Shown: one piece after another, positions 1 through 10,609 of the stretch | Numbering within the stretch: the first letter of the stretch is position 1 | Layout of the letters: each line of letters begins with the position of its first letter | DNA from: Fragilaria crotonensis | Taxonomy: Eukaryota; Bacillariophyta; Fragilariophyceae; Fragilariales; Fragilariaceae | NCBI GenBank assembly: GCA_022925895.1 | Contig: JAKSYS010000094.1 | Coordinates: 62,001-126,000, forward strand | DNA length: 64,000 nucleotides | Direction: 5' to 3' | The notes under the pieces: model-generated | Databases searched by the model: none | The model's input: the letters and a program-made list of their open reading frames with translations, nothing else | Told to the model about the DNA's origin: nothing | Made by a program: the position numbers and the translations under genes

Positions 1-536
1 TATCATATTCCTTTTTTATATAATGTATGTGTGGTGTCAGACAACGGTATACGTACTTGTACTGGTAAAGGCGACATTTTCAGTTGTATGTGATAGTTGT
101 CCCTGGTACTCCGAATACCGAGTATCACTCCGCGAGCATTCGTTTGCCCCATGTCAACGTAAAGAGTCATCTTTTGATGCCCCTCGCGAATGTGTCCGAT
201 GTCCCCCGATTCCCGATGAAGTGTCAATTGTGTGTGTGTCCCACAAGAATTGGAATCTCCGGGCTATAGCCTAGTGCGCACAACCAGGACAGTAGACAGT
301 GTGCTCACATGAGTTTGCTCTAGTAGCACTCTACTGGTTGCGCGTGCCAAGGCCGAAAAAGGCACGACCGGACCTTCTCTATTTAAAGAATAAAGAATCT
401 CGATCGAAACAGATCTTCGAAAGACATCTGTGGCAATCCTTTCATACGCGGGTGGCATGCGGATGACGCTCGCACGTTTGTGCAGTTCGTGGATTCTTTT
501 CCACCGTACAAACGCACTTCACGCACTTGTCTCCAA
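1..536. other. 5' flank of esterase copy 1
   Basis: No gene is seen. Positions 40-130 contain GTAC-type palindromic words (GTATACGTAC, GTACTGGTA, GGTACTCCG), the same kind of cluster found 5' of most genes here. The 3' end runs into the probable 5' leader of the esterase gene. Confidence 0.5.
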
Positions 537-1835
537 ATGACGATCATGGCCACCACCATCATGCGACGAAAGCGACATGCGGCGACTGTTCGACCCTACT
601 TTCGATTGCCACGGGTGAAGACAATTACTTTACTTCTAGTAGTTTTGTTCCTGTTATACCTGTGCTCGACGTTTTTGATTACCACACGCGGATTCTTGTT
701 TGAAGATATCAAGCCTTCGAATTTCCAATCCGTTGCTGGACTGCCACGTCATTTGTCGAACAGAGTGTCTGTGTCAAGGACCACGGATGGATGTGGAATC
801 GTTAAGAATCCCAAAAACATCCGCTGGCGAACCTACAATGCAGAGGATTGGGAAATGTACAATCGGATTGAGCAATGCATTAATTGGTATGATAGGGGAG
901 CGTACCTTAGTGCTTACAACGCGACCAACTTCCGAAGGCTTGACTGCAATCAACAAGTCGATCCTGCCACCACTCTTTTGACCCTTCAGAAGTATCATAC
1001 TATATACATCTTAGGTGATTCGGTGCTGCAGCAACAGTTTATAGCGCTCATGTGTACTATTGACCCAAAGCACGAGAACGTGGACCCAATAGGGAAGTTG
1101 GACGTTCATCTTAAGGATTGGTATTTTTTCAACTACTCACATCCACAAGGTGTTACACAATTCAAGTTCTTCAAGGTCGGTTTACTCTTTGATATGGAGC
1201 AAAAGGCATTTTTTAAAACCCATTTCCCAGATTCTATCAAGGCTGCCACTGCGAATGATGCCATCATACTGCACGTTGGGGGGCACTATCGCAGCGGAAA
1301 TGCACAATATATGATGGCAGTTCTAAAATACATGTCGTTGCGGTCATTCGACTCGCTGGCCCCGATGTTTCTCGTCGAGCCCAACATCGAGGAGTGGCCC
1401 ACGCGGAATGGACTGTTTTCAGGTCCTACCTATAGCAATCTCAGTGATTGCCAGCCACTTACAGAGGAGCGCATGCTTGGACGAGGACAAATGGTAGCCG
1501 ATTTGACGTTCGATGAGAAGGATGAAATGGAACCTGTTAGCTTAAGTATTTTTCACGACCTGTACCCCGGTAAGGAGTATGAATCAGTGATGGGAAATGA
1601 AACATACAAATGTTACCCAGACTGCACGCCTCAAAAATGGAGGTTGGACATGGTAAGGCGACAACTCGCAGTTTCGAACATCCACATTGTTCCAGTTTGG
1701 TGGCAAATGGCCGCGTTGAATTTGCAGCACGGGATCATCACTGCGCGAAAGCCTGGCGACTGCATCCACAAGGATATAAGCACGCTGATCAGCATGAATG
1801 ATCAGCTCGTGCGAACAATGATGAAAGCGCAGTAA
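537..1835 (+). CDS. SGNH/PC-esterase-like type II membrane protein, copy 1
   Basis: Intact 432-residue reading frame. I chose the ATG at 537 because the sister copies also begin just before the basic/hydrophobic head; the frame is open further upstream only from a GTG. A short Arg/Lys-rich cytosolic tail is followed by one membrane helix (about residues 25-45) and a lumenal domain, which suggests a Golgi type II enzyme. The block LGDSVLQQQF (nucleotides about 1010-1040) resembles the GDS nucleophile motif of SGNH or trichome-birefringence-like esterases. The C-terminal PGDCIHKD (about 1760-1780) matches the Asp-x-x-His block of that superfamily. These suggest acyl transfer to, or hydrolysis from, glycans, but the substrate cannot be read. 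It is the first of three tandem paralogues and, with copy 2, keeps a full frame. Confidence 0.72.
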   Translation: MTIMATTIMRRKRHAATVRPYFRLPRVKTITLLLVVLFLLYLCSTFLITTRGFLFEDIKPSNFQSVAGLPRHLSNRVSVSRTTDGCGIVKNPKNIRWRTYNAEDWEMYNRIEQCINWYDRGAYLSAYNATNFRRLDCNQQVDPATTLLTLQKYHTIYILGDSVLQQQFIALMCTIDPKHENVDPIGKLDVHLKDWYFFNYSHPQGVTQFKFFKVGLLFDMEQKAFFKTHFPDSIKAATANDAIILHVGGHYRSGNAQYMMAVLKYMSLRSFDSLAPMFLVEPNIEEWPTRNGLFSGPTYSNLSDCQPLTEERMLGRGQMVADLTFDEKDEMEPVSLSIFHDLYPGKEYESVMGNETYKCYPDCTPQKWRLDMVRRQLAVSNIHIVPVWWQMAALNLQHGIITARKPGDCIHKDISTLISMNDQLVRTMMKAQ

Positions 1836-2567
1836 TCGCAGAGATGACACTGCTTTATGTTGCGTAGATTAATGCTCGACTCGCCTTGCACCGGTAGATG
1901 TTTTGCGCGTCAGTGTTCGCGTCGAATGATGGCCAATGTCGCACTCACGTCCATCACGACGACCCTTGTGTTGTGACACCAACGATTCGCAAATGTAATG
2001 GTTATCGTACGGATTACGTTTCGTCGTCGTCGCGCCGCGGCGCTTCTGCGGGTGCCATCACTACATTCCGTCACAATGGCAATGTCTATTTAGATGGCAT
2101 CTGGCGGGTTGCGAGACGCAATCACCACGTAGCTTTCACGAACGCGCTGACCTTGGAACAACACCTTTGTATAATAGACTCGAGGTTCGAGGGTGTTCTT
2201 GTTGGGAACTCGGAGTACCCTGTACAGTGCTAGGTACCATTATACCTTGACTAAAGACAATTTTGAAGAGCACTGATCGTCGTTAAACAATCAATCCAGC
2301 AAGCTACGTATACAGTATACAGTACATCATGATATTCACAATTCTGCTTCCGACTACGAGCTAGTAAGTCTCAACAGCATCCAGCATCGCATCTCGACCA
2401 TGGCCTGAGAGAAAGATCCTGAGTCCGGCGTGCCAGGGATTGATTGCAGAGACTGACAACAGACAGACTAACGATGGCGGGGTAGAAGGCGCCTATAATT
2501 GCTGACGTGGAATGGTGAAAAATAGGGGAAATTACAATTTAGTTTTTCAAAGTAGTACAATGACTTA
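1836..2567. other. Intergenic, no gene recognised
   Basis: Only short unsupported frames are present. The first about 30 bp after the stop (a GATGACACTGC block) resembles the 3' trailers of copies 2 and 3, so the duplication unit reached past the stop codon. The right edge is the TTA target site of the inverted-repeat element. Confidence 0.5.
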
Positions 2568-2974
2568 CAGCATCCCCACCGGCGGCGATAAAAAAAAATC
2601 GGACATATCGATTTAGCGCCTTTAAAAACCTATTCTTGGACATTCCTGCATGTCTTTCTCGCACCGGTTGGAGTCGTTTTTTGATAAGTGTCATGATGGA
2701 ATAGCGCCGCGCACCATCTCCTTGCAATGGTATCCTCCCGCCCTTCGAATTTTTGCATGGCGTTCTTGTCGTCGTTTGACGTCAACGTCACAACGCTCTT
2801 CCAACGTTATGAGTCTTCCAACGAGATCAACGTCATCGTCCGTATCACATTTCGTATTCAATATGACAGTATCTGTGTTTGCGTCGTGGTGCCATTGGAT
2901 GTCATCGTTTTTTTTCCTTTTATTTTTTGTCTGATGCCGATGCGACATTGAAATTACGTCAGTCACGGTCAAAT

Positions 2975-3044
2975 CATGTGTGCCCGTGATCGAATTTCCC
3001 TCACAGAAACATGTGTGCCCGTGATCGAATTTCCCTCACAGAAA
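2975..3044. repeat. 35-bp tandem duplication
   Basis: Two head-to-tail copies of a 35-bp unit beginning CATGTGTGCCCGTGATCG (2975-3009 and 3010-3044) are essentially identical, so this is a recent slippage or repair event inside the Harbinger-like element. Confidence 0.9.
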
Positions 3045-3103
3045 CAGCACTCGAATCCTATTGGTCGACGTGCATTTCCACCGGGTCGAATAGGTCAAAT
3101 GGA

Positions 3104-3184
3104 GCGGCGCTAGAATGTAGCGCCGGAGCTAAATTTGATGACCAGATGCTCAATTCTGGCTCCGGCGCTAGAATTTAGCGCCGC
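3104..3184. repeat. Imperfect palindrome inside the element
   Basis: The left arm GCGGCGCTAGAATGTAGCGC and the right arm GCGCTAGAATTTAGCGCCGC are inverted around a roughly 35-bp loop. Each arm is itself a small palindrome on GGCGCTA, so nested hairpins are possible. Confidence 0.8.
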
Positions 3185-3308
3185 TTGGGCGCCAGATCTG
3201 ATGATTTAGGCCCAACCGGTGCTGGCGTTTTTTCGACCTCCTCGGACATTTCAGAATGTCCTCGTCGGAGAAACATCATGTTTAGCGCCTCCGGTGGGGA
3301 TGCTCTTA

Positions 3309-5029
3309 CTATATTAGAACTTATCATCAGCACACGAAAAATTCTGCAGCACCTGCTCCCTGTAATTTCTCAACCTTCAGTCCAATACATACGGTCAAGA
3401 TATGCATACATACGTAAACGACTACGCTTTACACAATGGTGGCTGATATTGGTTTCTGTTGAATCAGAGATGAGAAACTGATCTACTAACCATACATTGA
3501 AAACACATCCTTTATCAACAATCTTGCTGTAGAGTTTAGTAGGGCATCACCGCCGCCTGAAGCAGCAGTCAGAGGAGCCGACCGGCGGTTCACGATAACG
3601 TCCATGACGTAGAATTCGTTCAAAAATTCGACTACATCCCCGATTTGGGTAGCATGTCTACAATTGACCCCAGTCAGAAGGGCTCACACCCGAATGCAGT
3701 TGCAACCACACGGATCGGCATCCAACCACCCAAGAATTCACCAACCGGCCCGCACTCCCCCGCACTAGCCTTCTTTGCACATTGGAACCGTTGCCGGAAC
3801 GCATGCCTTTCCTCCCGGTACAACAGCCATGGACAACAGCGACATAACTGACGAGGGACTCGGAAGACTCTCTCTCATCCCAGCCACGCCTGGAAGGGAG
3901 GCAATTCCGCCCCCCGTCCAAGATTGCCAGCGACCCCAAATCACGTGGCAACTGCCCAAGATTCCAAACGGACATCGCTGTCGGCAATGTGAGGTTCCCC
4001 GTGGCACCATTCTCTTGGACAACCTTGTTGCTACCCTTCCCGCAACCACCAACCCCCCCCTGTCGACTGGATGACATGGTTTGCCCTCTCCTGCTGCCTG
4101 GCAGGTAAGGTCCACGCAACGCCACTTCAGACGACAACAATGGGATGGTGATCAGGCGCCACGACGAGGAGACAACCCAGCACACCAGACCACTGACAAC
4201 AGTTGCAAGCATGTCCTCCTCCCCGTGCTCTTCCCCCACAACAACGACAATCAACTCACTGCCTGGCAAGGACTGTGGTCAAGTTGAGTATTGAAATGGC
4301 GAATCAAAGAAATTGGAACAAGTGGAAGTTATGGGAGCAGTGGACTTGTAAGTTGTACAGCGAGTGACAAAAAAACGAGGATGGTAGTGGCAGAAATGTC
4401 GATAGTGGTCCTGGCGGAATTGATAGGATCACGCTGAATCATTCAGCACTGCTCCAGCAAATACCCCGACATCACTTCTACTTGCACCACGAAATTTTGA
4501 TGCCGTCTTACCATACTTGCTTGAAGTGCAAGCTAGGTCGAGTGTGTTCCGTTTGTTTCGCGGATTGCAAAACAATCCGTGGTGCAAGACTTGCTTAGAA
4601 AATGAAATGCCAGCAACAAGTCAAACAAGGATTTCCAATGGCGACTACAACTACAGGTAACAAAACAATACTAGGGTAGGGGGTACACGAATAGTAGGTG
4701 TGCAAATGGTAGATATAGACTACAAGTACAAGATGATTGTGTTCACACCACATCAGGCAATCAGAACAGGAACATGTGTAGGTGTCAAATGAGCAAAGCC
4801 TCCTTGGCCACTGGACATCATTATCATGGGAATGAATGTTGTAATTGTCAATTTGAAGCAAGCAAAACGGGAAGAAGTTCAGTTGATTCACTGTCATTCC
4901 TGATTCGGCATAATCCGGTCGCGATGCTGTGATTTTGTCCGATGCAACGATTGCAACCACGGTCAGCTGGAGACTGTGATTGTTATCATCATTTTCGCTC
5001 CTTTCATCCCCACCATTGTCATTCTCCTC
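3309..5029. other. Intergenic or transposon debris
   Basis: Open frames occur on both strands at 3650-4270, but none has recognisable motifs or clean boundaries, and the composition looks repetitive and AC-rich. At about 4470-4599 on the plus strand a short frame ends with a CLKCKLGRVCSVC motif (C-x2-C-x5-C-x2-C) before a stop. This resembles a zinc-binding transposase tail but is too short to assign. Probably decayed mobile DNA next to the Harbinger transposase. Confidence 0.4.
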
Positions 5030-6680
5030 CTCATTATCACTTTCTAAAGTTTGTGGGCATTGATACCCAAAGCGCAATCTATCATATTGACGCAAACGGA
5101 ACTCCTCTATACCTGTGGGATCCACCACCAATATATGAATCGCAAACGGGACGGGATATCGTCGGCTCTGAACTTGCCAGTTTCCAACTCCCAATATGAG
5201 CGAACGCCATTGTTCCACAACTTGCTGAGGCCGTCAACATCAAGTAGCATGTTGTGTACAGCGCAACATGTGAGCCAGATCTTGTCGGCAATTTCAGTAT
5301 TGTACGATCTGATGCCCGACTTCAGAATCCGCCAATGCCCCTTCAAAATTCCGAAAGTGCACTCAACATCTTTTTGCATCGATCAAAAACCTCAACTGGC
5401 TGGATCAGTTGCAGGATGCTTTCAATGGCGGCACTGCGGTTGACCACTCCAGATGCCCGTTGTCAACAATTAGTACAACGGCACCTCTCAGCTTGAGTGT
5501 CCTGTCCTCACCATTGTTGTCACTTGTCATTCCTTGTTGTGTCCTCAACACAAATTTGCGAAGCTCTGCTGTAAAGGTTATCAAGACGAATCAAAATCTT
5601 GTCATTCCACCTTGCAGGGTGGCCCTCTGTTGTATGGTGAGGGATCTTTCCTTCATGATTGTAGGTCATATTGTACGTCCACGTCGTCACTTTCGACATG
5701 TGGCCAAGGTGTGCTTGGCCATACAAACCTTTTCCAGAGGAATATGCTGGGTTGCATCGGTGCTACCAATGCAACCAGGAAAACCCGTTATACTGTATTC
5801 ACCCTCCTCGCATTCCCTCAGTTCCTTGACAGTACGCGGTGCAGCCAGACACGTTCATTGGGTACAGTCCCTTTGAGCCAAACTTCATAAATTGATAAAA
5901 AACTTACAGTGGACGTCGGGACTGATGTATGTGCCTTCATGTCGCCAAACGTCCATCCTCTTGTTCCCGGATAACAAAGTGAACCCAAGAGAAGCAATTC
6001 AATTGGCAAACAAACGTTTTTTGTTGTTGTGCTTCCTTTCATATGCCTTGATCCATCTGTCAAACAACCCTATGCTTGCATCTGATGATATCATATCAAG
6101 AAGCATCACATATGATGCATATGGTAGGCAGAAATTTTGTCTGAACTCCTTGGCCCAATGCTAATCTTCAGGTTTTGGATCCTGAATGTAATCCTCCCAC
6201 CATGCGCTCATTTTGGGCGTCTTCTTCGGCTTGATGCGTGTCACTGGATCAGTATACCACCTCGTGCGCGCAAGTGGAGTTTTCTTTGGCTGCACGGATT
6301 CATCGTTGAGCATCCTGCATTGCAACTTGTTTCCTTCTACGCTCTCCAACCATGCTTGCTGAAGCAAGGAGCAACTTTCTCTTCTCTTCTCTTGTTCTCT
6401 TATCTTCATCTTCATAGTCTCCTTGCATGAGATACTCTTCAGATTTCTCGTCGTCAATCTCGCCATTTTTGTCAAAATAATCATGTTCTGTCAGCGGAAC
6501 ATTGACACCACCATCACACAGACCCTTCAGCATGTCAATTGCAAGAGGTCTTGAAGCTTCTAGACCCATGGTTGCTTCAGAAATGGCTTGAAATGGAGTG
6601 GAAGGAAGTATGATACTATGACAATATGCTGATTCAACAAAACATTCCAATCGAACTAAAACTGACTCCAAGAAGTCCAA
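5030..6680 (-). pseudogene. Degenerate PIF/Harbinger DDE transposase
   Basis: On the minus strand, pieces of one transposase can be read in order across several frames. About 6300-6680 is an acidic/basic head, and about 6170-6250 carries a motif around SAWWEDYI. About 5900-6160 has WAKEFRQNFCLPY and FDRWIKAY. About 5740-5790 is GFPGCIGSTDAT, the block with the first catalytic Asp. About 5580-5640 has EGHPARWNDK, and about 5290-5380 has KDVECTFGILKGHWRILK with the catalytic Glu. About 5030-5110 encodes VDPTGIEEF near the C-terminus. The order and motifs are those of Harbinger/plant-transposon DDE nucleases. In-frame stops (near 6164 and 6000) and several frame changes show it is dead. It may once have mobilised TTA-flanked elements like the one at 2568. 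Confidence 0.82.
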
Positions 6681-7097
6681 GTCATGACTGGTAGACAGTA
6701 GATCGTACTACTCAAGAGGTCATCATGTTGTTAAATGGGCACACGTTTTTAGGAGATTTTCACTCTAATTTCCCCTTTTTAAAGTCCTCTCGCCTATCTA
6801 ATGAACATCGTCATGCAAACTAATTATAACTATGGGTATGGTGCGACTATGTTTATAGACCTTAATTACAGATAGTCATCAAGAGTGCCGAGTACGTTAC
6901 GGTGTAGGGTCTGTACAGCGTACACCATGATCGAATTTTCCCCCAAGGCGTTTTTTGGAATCCAGTGTCTGTAAAGTGTAAAGGACGTCAGCAGTCGTCT
7001 GCCTTCTGCCATCTCTGCAGATTGGTGTTTGCACGTTTGCACATGAGCACATGAGTGATACAGCCCTATATGTTCCACTGATCTGATCTTGACCATA
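6681..7097. other. 5' flank of esterase copy 2
   Basis: No gene is seen. A weak GTAC-type cluster (GAGTACGTTACGG, TGTACAGCGTACACC) lies at about 6890-6930, roughly 170-210 bp before the start codon. Confidence 0.45.
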
Positions 7098-8366
7098 ATG
7101 AGACCGAAGCGGCAGGCAGGTAGGGTACGCCCCCTCCCTCGATTGCTACGGGTGAAGACTACAACCATAATTGCAATTTTGTTCCTGGTATACGTGTGCT
7201 CGACGTTTTTGATCATCCCACGTCTTTTCACTGCAAAAGGTGAACCTTCGAACTCCCAATCCATTGCTGGACCTCCACGCCTTTTGTCGAACAGAATGTC
7301 AATGTCAAGCACCACGGATGGATGTGGAATTGTCAAGAATGCCGGGAATGTCCGATGGCGAACCTACAATGCGGAGGATTGGCAACTGTTCAACCGGATT
7401 GAGCAATGTATTCAATGGTACGATAAGGGATCGTACCTAGGTGTTTTCAACTCGAACAACTTTCGAAGGCTTGACTGCAGTCAGCACGTCGATCTGGCCA
7501 CCATTCTTACGACCCTTCAGAAGTATCATACTATATACCTCCTGGGTGATTCGGTGCTGCAGCAGCAGTTCATTGCGTTCATGTGTACAATCGATCCAAT
7601 GCACGAGAACGTGGACCCGATAGGGAAGTTGGACGTTCATCTTAAGGATTGGTATTTTTTCAACTACTCACATCCTGAAGGAATAACACAATTTAAATTC
7701 TTCAAGGTTGGTTTACTCTTTGACATGGAGCAAAAAGCGTTCTTTGAAACCCACTTGCCAGCGTCAATCAAGTCTTCCACTAGGAATGATGCCATCATTC
7801 TGCATGTTGGGGCTCACTATCGCAGCGGACACGCACATCTCATGAGTTCGGCTCTGAAGTATATCGCGAAACGGTCAGTCGACTCGCTGGCCCCGATATT
7901 CGTGGTGGAGCCCAACATCGAGGAGTGGTTCACACGGAATGGACTGTACACAGGTACTGTGTACGGCAATAAGGTTGTATGCCAACCACTTACGGAGGAG
8001 CGCATGCTTGGCCGGGGAGAAGTTGCAGCTGGATTGGATTACGGGGTGTGGGATGAATCCGAGCCGCTTAGCTTAAGCGTCTTCCACGATCTGTACCCCG
8101 GTAAGAAGTATGCATCAGTGTTCGGAAATGCCACGTACAAGTGTTATCCTGATTGTACGCCTCAAAAATGGAGGTTGGACTTGGTAAGGCGACAACTCGC
8201 ACTTTCGAAAGTTCATATTGTTCCAGTTTGGTGGCAAATGGCCGCATTGAGTTTGCAGCACGGGACGATAACTGCGCGAAAGCCTGGTGACTGCGTCCAC
8301 AAGGACATAAGCACACTGATCAGCATGAACGATCAGCTCGTGCGAACCATGATGAACACTCCATAA
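7098..8366 (+). CDS. SGNH/PC-esterase-like type II membrane protein, copy 2
   Basis: Intact frame of 422 residues from the ATG at 7098; the frame extends 9 bases upstream only with a TTG. It has the same architecture as copy 1: a basic head, one membrane anchor (about residues 18-38), a lumenal SGNH-like domain with LGDSVLQQQF, and a C-terminal PGDCVHKD Asp/His block. Nucleotides 7740-7920 are nearly identical to copy 3 but clearly diverged from copy 1, so copies 2 and 3 are the younger pair or have been homogenised. Expected role: Golgi or secretory-pathway glycan acylation or deacylation (family inference). The 3' trailer and the next about 400 bp are shared with copy 3. Confidence 0.72.
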   Translation: MRPKRQAGRVRPLPRLLRVKTTTIIAILFLVYVCSTFLIIPRLFTAKGEPSNSQSIAGPPRLLSNRMSMSSTTDGCGIVKNAGNVRWRTYNAEDWQLFNRIEQCIQWYDKGSYLGVFNSNNFRRLDCSQHVDLATILTTLQKYHTIYLLGDSVLQQQFIAFMCTIDPMHENVDPIGKLDVHLKDWYFFNYSHPEGITQFKFFKVGLLFDMEQKAFFETHLPASIKSSTRNDAIILHVGAHYRSGHAHLMSSALKYIAKRSVDSLAPIFVVEPNIEEWFTRNGLYTGTVYGNKVVCQPLTEERMLGRGEVAAGLDYGVWDESEPLSLSVFHDLYPGKKYASVFGNATYKCYPDCTPQKWRLDLVRRQLALSKVHIVPVWWQMAALSLQHGTITARKPGDCVHKDISTLISMNDQLVRTMMNTP

Positions 8367-8659
8367 TCGCGAGGATGACACTGCGTCACCTTGCGTTGAA
8401 AAATCTGACTTGATTCATTTTTTGTTGAATACTATGACTCGTTGATTTCTTATCTACCCGTGGCTACCGATCGGCCAGATCTGGGGACCTGTAGCATCAC
8501 ATCCTAACGTAGCGATGATACTCCAGTGTTGAAGTTTCTTGTTAAAGTTCTAGAATGCATTGTCGACTCAGCCACGACGGCTTGAACAATGAGGTCCAAA
8601 AACCGATTCAGGTTGAGCGTTTGACCGGAGCGATTCCAGCCGTCGATGAATAGAAGCAC
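8367..8659. other. Duplicated 3' flank of copy 2
   Basis: No gene is seen. From about 8560 the DNA is alignable with 12050-12150 downstream of copy 3 (for example the shared word TTGAACAATGAGGTCC), which shows that the two loci share a segmental duplication. Confidence 0.6.
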
Positions 8660-8929
8660 TCACCATCCAAACAATACAATGACGATCACATCTTGGCCGA
8701 CTTGCTGCACGAGTTCGCGCACAAAGGTCGAACACATCTCGTGTTCATTTAGTTGAAGCAAACTATGGTAACAAGATTTGGCAGTCCGACATGGAGAAGT
8801 TCGGATTCCGCTGCAGTAGCCAACGTCAGGCGCTGGCTTGTTCCACAGTAGGTCTTTTTCGAATAGCCGGCAGCAGTTCCTTTCCGATGACTCCTTGTCT
8901 AGGCGAGCAGTCTCGTCGGCATGGGTCAC
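8660..8929 (-). pseudogene. Truncated copy of the ATE1 C-terminus
   Basis: An 89-residue minus-strand frame containing RLDKESSERNCCRLFE and VRELVQQVGQDV matches the ATE1 tail at 12144-12400 (RLDKESPERHCCQLFE, VREFVQQVGPDV). Only this last segment is present; the catalytic core and N-terminal half are missing, so it cannot be functional. Its position directly 3' of esterase copy 2, in the same orientation as the full gene relative to copy 3, marks the breakpoint of the tandem duplication. Confidence 0.8.
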
Positions 8930-8945
8930 TGCATTGGTTCTTCAT

Positions 8946-10609
8946 CTCCCTGGTTAGTCTGGCAGGATAGTGAGATAGCCTGGTTCTTTTTTACCGAACT
9001 CGCATCGGATCTTCAGAAACTACGGGTACAAGTACCACTAACGTCAGACCACAGCCATGTTTTTTGGCAACCGAAACGTGACCGACCCTGAGTTGGACGT
9101 CGGCGCAGTCGCCCCGTAGATCATGTCTTCTCAACCTCCGTTCGTTATGTGCCTCGTCTTTGAAGTGCATTGTAATGGAGTACTGGAGACTGGACTACAC
9201 ATTGTGATGTACTCCGAGTACTCCGTATGTACACGTACATCGGATCAACCGCGATTGCGAATTGTGAAATGTGAAATGAAAGTTGCCGCGTGCAGCTATC
9301 ATACGATCGACCCCTTGGCGTCCACATTGAGTGTAGTAGGACTCCAGTAGTCCGGTACAAGTACTGGTACGTTGCCTGTGAAGCGCGTGTGGGATGAGTG
9401 CGATTAAAGATTTAAGTGGGATGAGATCCGAGATCGGAGTCGTATGCTCGTAACACCTACCGGCCTACCGGTAGTACCAGGTATTGTACGTCGTACGTCA
9501 AACTTCTGCACAGCATCACTCTGATAGATGTTAGTCTGATGTTTGAAGGCTTCTTTTTCTCATCGGATCCAGTTTCCTGCTCCGCTTGCGACAATATTGG
9601 ATTGTTGTTGAAGGAATGGCTGATTGACTCCTGTCTACGGTAGTAGTTGTATACCAGATCATTTCCCATTCCCTTCTTGATGATACAATGCGATCCCGAA
9701 TTCCGTCCAAGGTTCGGTTCCCGGGTTGTCTCAGTACTAAGATTGCAAATCTCGCATTTGTGTCACTGGCCCTCAACAGGGCACATTTGCTGTTGGCTAC
9801 AGCTTGGCATGCCAACCTTAGAGAAAAATAGTTTGTGGTTCATGTCTCATGTCTGATGCAACACCCCCCTGAGGCATACCAAACAATGTTGTAGGTGTAG
9901 CCAGCAACTAAACTAATACTACAACACCACACCCTAGTAGCCAAGGTTTGTTCAGATGGTGTCTTGTTCCATTCAGTCTCAATGTATTGTCCCTTGTTTA
10001 CAATCTCTTTATTAGCATGACTAGCCACCACAAATTCTTCTCACCACACAGCATGCCCTGAGCATTGTGCAGCAGCCAAAGCAGCACTGTTTACTATCTA
10101 CTTTATGGCATTGCGGTAGAGGACTGTGTAACAGGACACCCAACATCAGGGAAGAGACCCAACAACTACTTGAATATCACAGCATTGGTGTATTCTCTCA
10201 TTCATTCAAGTTATTGATGAATTCCTCCCAACAGCAAGTATGTCAACTGACCACCACTCCATGCTCTTAGGCCTGTTGGGAATTCATCCGGAGCGCACGG
10301 TCAAGCGAAGGGAGGTTTGAGGATTGCAGTGTCATAGATACTATGATCATTGTTCCATGTTCCATCGATGCATGTTTCAGTGAGGATGGAAGTACATATA
10401 GGATTTTTCCAAATAACGGAAGTAGCGGTCGCTACCAGTACAGTTGATACTACACTAGTGTACTCGAGTACTCAGACTTTTACAGTTCGTACTGTGCCCG
10501 TTCAAGATGGAAAGCCGAATCACGAACCTGTTTGCAATGAAGTCAGAATTAAGTTGAACAGTCCACAGTGAACATCGACGATGTTAAATTTCCATCGATT
10601 GTAATAACC
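8946..10609. other. Intergenic with GTAC clusters
   Basis: No supported gene. GTAC-type palindromic words are dense at 9180-9490 and again at 10430-10500 (for example ACTAGTGTACTCGAGTACT), the latter about 120 bp before the copy 3 start. The stretch 9840-10270 has different, CA-rich composition and short frames on both strands. It may be old mobile DNA, but I recognise no domain. Confidence 0.4.

Larger units (their letters stand above)
2568..3305. mobile_element. Non-autonomous PIF/Harbinger-like element (738 bp)
   Basis: The ends are inverted copies of AGCATCCCCACCGG (left 2569-2582, right 3291-3304). Both sides are flanked by the trinucleotide TTA (2565-2567 and 3306-3308), the target-site length and sequence class expected of PIF/Harbinger elements. 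No transposase is readable inside. A degenerate Harbinger transposase lies 2 kb downstream (5030-6680), so a trans-mobilising source family exists in this genome. The interior holds a 35-bp tandem duplication and a GGCGCTA-rich hairpin. Confidence 0.68.

Noticed and set aside
1898-2233. 111-residue plus-strand frame after esterase copy 1
   Set aside because: No motif, no conserved counterpart after copies 2 and 3.
3658-4269. 203-residue minus-strand frame and overlapping plus-strand frames
   Set aside because: Both strands are open with similar length, no motif is recognisable and composition is biased; probably decayed mobile DNA.
9840-10270. Possible copia or other retroelement fragment
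   Set aside because: Frames on both strands are short and I could not identify any diagnostic motif.
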